DNA from: Taenia hydatigena
Lineage: Eukaryota > Platyhelminthes > Cestoda > Cyclophyllidea > Taeniidae
Assembly (NCBI GenBank): GCA_036345935.2
Contig: JADWOT020000009.1
Span: 15,805,556-15,869,555 of the forward strand
Direction: 5' to 3'
Length of the DNA stretch: 64,000 nt
In this document: positions 38,701 to 47,700 of the stretch, piece by piece
Layout of the letters: the number at the start of each line of letters is the position of its first letter
Position numbering within the stretch: position 1 is the stretch's first letter
The notes under the pieces: generated by a model
What the model was told of the DNA's origin: nothing
Database searches by the model: none
The model's input: the letters and a program-made list of their open reading frames with translations, nothing else
Translations under genes and position numbers: made by a program

Positions 38701-41700
38701 TCAACGGAATGTGGGGGTGAGTGCGTTGGACTTTATCTCAGACTTCCACTTTCTAACAAGGTTCCTTTTTGCCCACTACTTGCCATTCACTACTGTTACT
38801 TGGCTAAAATGATGCATACTGGGGTACCTTCTCCACCCTCCTGAGAATCAGTGAGGAGGTCGAGGTCAAAGGTCGAGAGAGAGCTTTGAGGACCGATTGA
38901 ATTGGTCTCTTGGGTAGTGTATGCGTTGATGAGGCGTTTTAGGCCATGGTGGCTGTGGTGGTTCTTTTTTCCCTGAGAGATTCCACAAAGGTTGCCCGGT
39001 GTTGATTGGTGGACTGGAATGTGTGCCTCTATCGTGTTAAAAAAGGGAAGTATTCCGTGCATCTAAAGCTAATTAAAACTTATTATAATGTGATGGTACA
39101 TCGGGTACTGCTACTTGGGAGGTTAGTTCATTTTCGCTTTCGCTGTGAATGTGTCCAATCCTCAAGGGGAAAAAAGGCGGCTCTCCATTGTATTCCACTA
39201 TCGTCGATGCGCATCAAGCCATCTTTTTTCGTCTAACAACAGGTAAAGCTTCAGAGACCACAAGCGAGAGGAGGAGCGCGCCCTCTTCAACGAATGTCCG
39301 AGAGATAATGTTCTATGTTGGTCTGGTGGCGGCATTCACTGTGACGGCTCTCATCATCTTCACTGTCTGTCGTCTAAATCGAAGAAAACCTTCATCGTTC
39401 AGTAATCCCCTCTGTCCGAGGCGTTTCTCAAGTCGACAAAACGGTACACAAGCATTAAGCTTTCTTCCTTTTTTTGTCCAGTTACTTCCACCTAAACACC
39501 TGATAATGGAGGTGCCAAACTACCGTTCTAAGGGTAAGGAGCCCAAAGTTAGAAAGTTTTTAGCTAAAATAAATCTCCAAAGACGATAGGGTAAACTCCG
39601 ATTGAACTGAAGTACCTTGGTCAAATCACCACTAAATGAAGAGATGTGTATACATCAGAGCATAAACAAATCCGCCGATCTGTTCATTCCTCGCATTTCC
39701 TCCGAATTGCAAAACATTTGAAAGGCAAATAGGTTCCATCCTTGTCTGTTTACTAAAAAATTTAAAAAAAGTGGATTAAGCTCCCCCTTTCCCCTCCTCC
39801 TAGGGAGGGGGAGGGGGTGGGAAGAAGAATTCGCAAACTAGATTTTGGGTATCCCCGATCAACTTAAGCATGCGGCTGTTTACGACGCCCTTTGGCTATT
39901 TCTGGCCACCTCTATGTGCTTTTTTTACTGTCTGTAAGCAAAATGAATACTGCATTTGGCAATCCTTGTTATACAAAGGTATCCCTTTTTCTGGTTCAAA
40001 ATAGTAACTTGAGTCACATACTACTGAAATACCCAGGGCACATATAAGTAGTACAATGTATTTCCTTCCATTTATAAGTTACCTATCTCATGCGTTTTAT
40101 CCAATAAGGGGATGACTATACGAGATCAGATTTTGGGAGTTGCTAAGGTATCTACCTACTTACTGTTTATTCTTCCTCTTCCTGTCAACAGAGTACGGCA
40201 AGTCGATGACAATTCTGAAGAACAGTCAGAGCAGCACCTACGACATGCCACCAATCACCAATGGGGTGGGAAGTCTTCCAAGGCAACTTAAATTGGGCTC
40301 CTCAGCTGCTGAGAGTACAGCGATCGGTCTACTTGATTATCCTGCCACAACTGCCAGTCCGAGGCGCCTTGCTCAATCAGAGACTCAGAGACCGGTCTCC
40401 GGAACGGAGGCTGGAAATACGTATAATCAACCGTACAGCCCTATTCCCACAATGTTTGGACCTCTGTCACCAAGTTTTCCAAACGGACGGCTTTTTCAGT
40501 CACCAAAATTCAATTATTTGTAAGTTTGTTTAAACCCGCTTAACTCTCATGGATTAACTCAAATGGCTTCCTTAAAAAGCTTCCTTTTCAACAGCTCCTA
40601 GTAACCCATACCTTTTGCTTCTAAGACTTTTTGACGTGATATGTTCATATTGAATTCCCAACAGCCGCGTAGCTCTCCACCTTGTACTGAAGGTCGTGTG
40701 CGGTGATGACCTTTGGTTCCACCTACACCAATTCTGTAGTTTCATTCATCCTCAGAAGAGGTCACTTTCATTTTTAATGATGCTTAACTATTAAATCATT
40801 TAGTCAGCGGGTCTGGAGTTAGCGTTTCTGCTTTCTGGCATCATCACAACATGATTACTTAATTGACAACACAGAAAGGAAAACATCAACTGCTCTTAAT
40901 GCTAATTTGGTCGGCCACGAGTCAACTTCATTCGTACCAATTTTTTCTCGACTCACCCATCAGCTGATAGGTATGTGCCAACTTTTCTTCCTCTCCATTC
41001 GTTCTTAATCAAATCAAAAAGGCAGAGGTAGAAAAAGGAGGAAAAAATGGAGCAAAGTGGATTCCTGATATGACGCCGGGAGCAGGCGCTGCAACCGCCC
41101 GACTTCCAATTCGACAGGAGGGAGCACGGCGGGATTGTGTGGGGGAGGGGGGTGGAAGGTACAGAAACAACAAGGGACGGCGTGTTTTGGAGCGAGGTAA
41201 ACACCTTAGCAACTTTTTCTCCATAATCAGACTCTCATTAACGAGTTCACACCCGTTTTAAACAGCGAGAAAGAAATTACCTCCAAGAATGGCTTGTCAA
41301 GACGCGCTGTGACAACTTTGTCACCGCTGTAAATGACGCATGCTTCTTTTATTTCTCATTTTTTAAATCAACTGAGAAGATGAGTTGACTGTTGGCTGGT
41401 AAAATGTATTTCGGAGCAACTTATTGTATAGACAGGCGAGGATTTTAATGCCTCCTCTGCTGTTGTCGGCGTTTTTTTCCTTCTCTCATGGTTTTCAACA
41501 TCCGTATTTCCTCTCCAACAATAAAAAATGCTTTTTTTCCGTCAGAATGTCCTTTGTTTGGCTACGGCGTTGTTTTTTTGGCACGATGGAGTGAAAAGGC
41601 ACTGAAAACGGCTTCCTTGCTTACTCTCGTGCTCTCATGGAATGGTAGCACGGTTTGATGCAGTTGCGCCAGGCGGTAGAGTGGCAGACTGGACCCCAAA

Positions 41701-44700
41701 TCAGCAAATGCATTGAGTACCTTTAAGAGAATATCGACAGTCAAATAGGAGTTCTAAAAGACCGATCTGCGCATTGACTTGCATTTTGCAGAATGAAGGA
41801 ATCGCCTAGTCTCACCTCAACCGGCAACCCGGCCCCGTGCTCCTCCCTTCCCGGCGGAGGAGGGTACACAAATTCACCGCCACCAGGTCAATCCATACCT
41901 CCGCTACCACCTCCTCACATGGTACCCTCACGATCCAGTGCTTCGTCTTCGACAGGTGGTCTACAGACTCAACCACCACAACAACAGCCGATCTACTTGA
42001 GCCCATCTTCAACTCCGAATACAGGATTGGGTGGAGCCGAAGGCGGTGATGACTGCTCCTCCGCATTCTACCACGAAATTGGAACAGCCGCAGAGTCCAT
42101 CTTCCCGTTGATTCCCCCTCTTCCTGTTGCAGCTGGAGAGACGGGGAGCACAACTTGGGCGAACATTGGATCCGTTGGTGGTGTGGTCAATTTACCGGAG
42201 TCTGGTTAGTTCCTAACGCAGTCAATGTTCGCGCCTCCCCCATCATCTTCTCCTCCCTTTGGATCACAAAATTAGTGTCATGCCGAGTGAAAGACATAAT
42301 GACGTAGATGAAGTGAATTGGACTAAAATCGGACCCGGGATGAGTCACAAAATGTCATGACGTGACCCTCTAGTGTGTGCCTATGTGTGAGTATGGCCAC
42401 TGTCACAATCTGAGTCAGGGAATCAGAGAAAGGGACCCAAAAATAAAGAGGCCTCTAACATCAACATTTGAAGAACACGCAAATTGATGTCTATGGTTAA
42501 TCCGTTTGGACGACCTTCATCTTGAGCACTAGATTGACCAATCAGAAGAGAGCGAATTGGGGCGAGGACTCTGAAAATTCTTGCAATGGCTGAAAAGAAG
42601 GGTGTGAAAGGCAACTAATATGAACTCCCAAAATGTGGAGGTGAGAATGCTCCTCTGGACTTGTAGACACACCCAACACCTAATGAGCGTTGGTGGGAAA
42701 CATAAATGAACAAAAGCAGCTATGCTGAGAGGTTCATGTCATGCAGTAGCGTGCCCTTGCCTCACGGCTCAAAGGTTCTTTAAGTTCTTTGCCTTCTCAG
42801 ATGATCCGCACATCGGCCTCCTGACATGAACACAGTTTAAACAGTTGATGCAATCAAGGGGGGCATTTGCTTGTTCCATCAAACAGTCGAAAATCCCTCC
42901 AATTTATCATCATGCTTTTGTTGCCTCCCGGCTGACATTTTGCCATCTCTTAAAAAGACAAGTCATGTAAAAATCTAAAAAAAAACGCATTTGGCTACAT
43001 TAAGCGAAATGAACTCTCTAAATTTAAACTTTCGTGTACGTGCTTCCTCCTTCCAGGTAAAAAAGAAAACGTTGTTTTTTACTGTGTCCTTTATTCTTCA
43101 GTGCTCTTGATGCTTCATCAGGAGCAGAGGAGACAGAGGGGATTTCTCATCCCCTCTCTTAGTAATTTTGGCCCAGTATGAGATAAATGATGGAAACGTG
43201 TACAGTCAAGTCTCCGCCTCCCTCTCCCCCCACCCTAAACCCCCATTGTTTACCATTAATCAAGGGCGTCTCCTCATAGGTTAGTCGCAGGGCCAATGGA
43301 CCCTTCAGAAGACAATCAAGTGGAGTGACAGAGGCAAAAAAGCACTTTCTGTTGACTAAGCCCGGAAGCATAAAAGCTTATTCTCCACTGACCTAACTCC
43401 AGGAGGAGATCTGCCAATTTGTTTGGACATGGGAGTTTAAAAGATAGTAATTTGTTTCCTTGCAGGAATAAGTCTTCGAATTCCACCCGGTTCAATACCA
43501 TCTGGCGTCTCCAGAGAAGTCTACCTTGCAACCTGTAGGGATGAGAAGTATTGGCCTGCATTATCCGGTGAGTTCCAAGTCCACACCCCCTTCTCCCACC
43601 CGCCTGTGACATTGCTGTCACAAAAAGGTGGACGACAGCTCCATGCGTCATCGCTTTTCGGGTGCATCACACGCGCCCGCACTAGAAAGCTGTAAAACTC
43701 TCATCGTTGACACAGATTTCCCCTTCGCCCCCATCACCAGGCTTACCGGATATGCAAGGCTAAAAATTGGGCATCTTTTTGGGAGAGGAATGTTGTATCA
43801 GTTTCAGGGAAATTGAGGGGAGTGACCTGATGCACCTTTATGTGAATGGATTTGCTCTACAAGCAAGCAAACAAACAAACGACTGAATGAAGAAGGTGTC
43901 TGGTGATTGATGCTGGGAAATTTGGGCACGGTTACTATTGCGATAAGTCTAAATAATGCGCGTTTCTCTCTCCCCTCTCCGCCTTCCCTCTCCCAGCCTC
44001 CCCTTGCCTTCCCTTCCCGCTATCCACAGGCATGAATAGGAGTGTATGACCTATCAAGGCTGTGCGTCACGTACAATGACTCATGCTATAGGGGTATCTT
44101 AAGGAAACGCAAATGTCCCGCCGGTTTGGTTGATAACATCCACAGGTTTAACTGGGACCAGTGGTAAGGTCAATCGTTCACCCGAGTTATTCAGCTATGC
44201 TTCATGTTCCATGCAGACATGAAGGTGCGGAAGAGCCGGAATTCTCGTCACGCAGGCAACGTTGTGGTCCGCTCAATACTCCTTGGGTTTACTCGTCTTC
44301 GAGGGTACAAAAACTGTACCTGAGGGGTGTGGATGTACCTGTGATTGGGTGATAATGCTCCAGTCCCCTTCTTCATGCGTTCCCGGTCGGAGGATTGTCC
44401 TAGCATAACGGATTCTTTTGAGGATTCCTATAAGCATTGTAGCGTGAAAGTGCGGAAGGACTGGAAGTCGCGATTCGCTAAACAACCCTCACGTTTGCAT
44501 CTCTTTGGAGATCATCAAAAGGGTATTAGAGGGACCTGGGGTTACACCTGATTGGGTGACACCGATCCGTCGTGCCATTTCATCACCATCTAATTGCATT
44601 TTTCAAGCGTTCTCAGACGAGAGAGTTGTTCTATCATGTCCGAAAATGGGACCTGAGTTACTTCTGTAATTAGAGTCGTTATAAACCTGCATAGGAGTTG

Positions 44701-47700
44701 GAAGTTTAGTCGTATAGAGCGCACCCTATGTCACCGTCATGAAGATTTCATCGTGGAGAACCTGATAAACTACACCTTCCCCCCCCCTTTGACTCAGCTT
44801 ACCCATGCATCTGGTCCGCTACTTAGGATGTAAATCACTCGCTTTAATACCACCCTATTGTACCATCATTTCGCCCGAAGACTAACTCTCTTCAGTCTCT
44901 TGACGTCGTATATACCTAATATTGTAGAGCACCAGACATTGCTGAGTTCGGTTATTCAAATTGGCCTGCCTGGAGCTCCACTCTCCAAACCCGTAATTGT
45001 GACTTTCCCACACTGTGCCAACATGACGAGTCAGAACGCCTGGTTCTTCAGCATCCATTGCTACTGCAGTACTTCTGGTTTCGATTCCATATACAAGGGT
45101 TCCGACTCCTCCACTGTTGAGTGGTCATGGAGGGTAAGGCAAACTATGAAATCCACTTTTTACCCGTCATCAAAGGTGGACAGAGATTTGGCTAGCAAAT
45201 TTTTACCCAGATAGATTAAGCGTGTCTCAATGGCGTGTACTTCTAACTTGTCTGCTTCACGGAGTGGGGCTAATTCTGTGCCCTAGTTGCAGATACCTGT
45301 CGAGGCCTAAAAGCATTGCATCAGTATGTCTTCCTTACTTTAATCCTCTTTTGATTCTCAATATCACTTAACTGGACTAGTTGCACGTGAATCCGTAAAA
45401 AGTTGTGAATTAGTAATTTTACTGGTGCTCCGCTAGTTAGGCCAATAGCGATAGCAACAACAAAGGCAGAAGCAAAGGTAGCTGCTGAAGGGTCCAAGGC
45501 CTCTCTAGGCAAAACCTAAGGTGACCCAGACATTTCGATTGCCACAGCCAGCATTAATAACCTGTCTAACCACTTATTTTATAGGAGGTGGCCCAAATCG
45601 GTCAAGAGCAAGCACGTGACCCAATCCACTGTCACCTGAGTGGTAATCAGGCGCACCTCATAACCCAGTACCCACTGCGTTTCTGTCTCGTCGGTCAGGC
45701 GGCAAATTTTGCGCCGACGAGCCCAAACACCCTCCTCGTGGGTGCTGCACGAATGGGCATTTCTACAGACTGCAGTGAGAATCACAGTGGAAGCAGTATG
45801 GCGACGGAGACAACCAATGACACCCTTCCACCGGCTATATCCCCACCTCTTTCAAAACGTCTACGGCTCATCGCCTTTGCAAGCCGATTTACAAACGCCA
45901 CAGACTGCAGTTTACGGATCTACGCCGTCCTTGATACCGTGGATGCTGTGCGACATGTCAAGGACACTGAGGCCAAATTGGATGGCCAGTTGATTGGTGG
46001 TGGAAAGCAGATGTTATTTAAGAACAGTGCAGGCGGATTAGTATTTCGGATTCAGGAGTTGTCGCCTCACTGGAGAACGAGGTTGTCTTGTCAAGTATGT
46101 CGTTTGTCACTTTCTTCTTGCAGTTCAATCGAGTCGCCATCGGCCTTGCGTACCGTCACATTCATACATCCATGTGTCAAATTTGCAAACGTCATTGAGT
46201 CCTAGAAACTGGGGAGACGATTAGTTGCACCTTCCTTTACTAGTGTTTAGAGCATACCAGAGGAGCTATGAAGCCAGAAGAGGTTTTGATCCGACACTTT
46301 TAGCTCGTTTGGGTCAGTGGATTTGCTAACCCGGTGTAGCTCTCTTGGTTTGGAGCCTGAATCTCGTCCCTAGTGTCTAGATTTGAGATGCAAATGGACA
46401 TCGCCTTGCCCATTTGCCCCTCCAGAGGGCCAGCTCACCAATGTACTCTGACTCCGTTGAAGGTGAAGATTTGCTTCACTGCAAGACCTTCTGACCTCCA
46501 ACTCTGACGCGTATCTGCGCCTTTACCTCCCAATGCCTTGGGTGAACCATTTTATTTACCTAGTCGGTCGGAAGGGTCTACAATCCTGTAGTTTAAGTGA
46601 ATCCGAAGACCAGGAAAATCTCCCACGTTTTGAGCGTTGCTTGCCCCTATCCCGACCGACAGACAGTGGCCCGTTCTTTTTCTCCCGGTACAATGCATCG
46701 CTTTTCTCCCATCGGTAGTACCGATGGCAGCATGGAAAACAGTGGAGTGGTGTCTCCGGCCCTTCTCTTCTCTTACCTGTGGGAAATTAGGCGAGAGGAT
46801 TGTTGGAACTACACTCAAAGGATATCTGATGGATAGACGGCGGAAAAGAGGCATTTGGGTCTCAATCATTCCCAGCCGAACTTTCATGTAGGAGAAAATC
46901 ACTTCACGTGGCCTATACTACTGAATGAGCAAAAAGCACGATATTTTTCACGTGCCTGTCACCTTGGTGTGGAAGCCACATCAATTTTAATAATCAGCCG
47001 AGTTTTTCGCATTAATCACGCCTTGACATCACCTAATCCATTCGTTTTTGCAATTTTGGTGTGGCCTTTGTGTGTGAGTGTGTGTCAGTGGCGGACGTCA
47101 TCTGAAATGGAGCACAGGAAGTGGCCAACGTGTCTGCTTGCTTTTTTCACCATTTACTCTGTTGCTGTTGTTTTGACTCACTCTAACACACACACACACA
47201 CACACACACAAAGCCAAATGCGTCTTGACTGCTCTTTAGTGGACGCATACTCGGGAGGTTTGTACAACTTTTCTGTGTTGCCCAAATTGCGAGAAAGTTA
47301 GCCATTCGGAGTTCATGCAATTTGGCTACACTACCTATAACTTGTTCACAGGGCAGTTCGGTTGTCAAAGATTTGCTTTATATGTGTTTTCTTGAAACTA
47401 AAAATCCTTTTCTCCAACAAGGACGTACATCTGAAATTGTAGGAGATACCGTTTCGGCACATATGGAGCGGCAATCGCAACACTCTACTCCACTGCTCAT
47501 TCACGCTTGAACGAATTGACGAGGCCACACCGGGACTGCGCTGTACAATCGCCTGTCAACAGGATGGCGTTCCAGGCACTCAACAAGTTCTACATTTGAA
47601 CGTCAACAGTGGCAGTCCAGAGGTAAGATGGGGTGCCTAAATCTTCACCACCTGACCTCCATTGTTTGTCCTTACGGTAAAGACATTTTAGAAGAGGTGG

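Noticed and set aside
41299..41330. TGTGACAACTTTGTCACCGC as a further palindrome copy
   Set aside because: The half-sites are in the opposite order (TGTGAC...GTCAC), so it is not the same motif.
45321..45512. Minus-strand open frame between UNC-5 exons 10 and 11
   Set aside because: Intronic, short and without splice or homology support.
46533..47301. Several overlapping open frames between UNC-5 exons 11 and 12
   Set aside because: They lie inside an intron fixed by homology on both sides and include an AC microsatellite.
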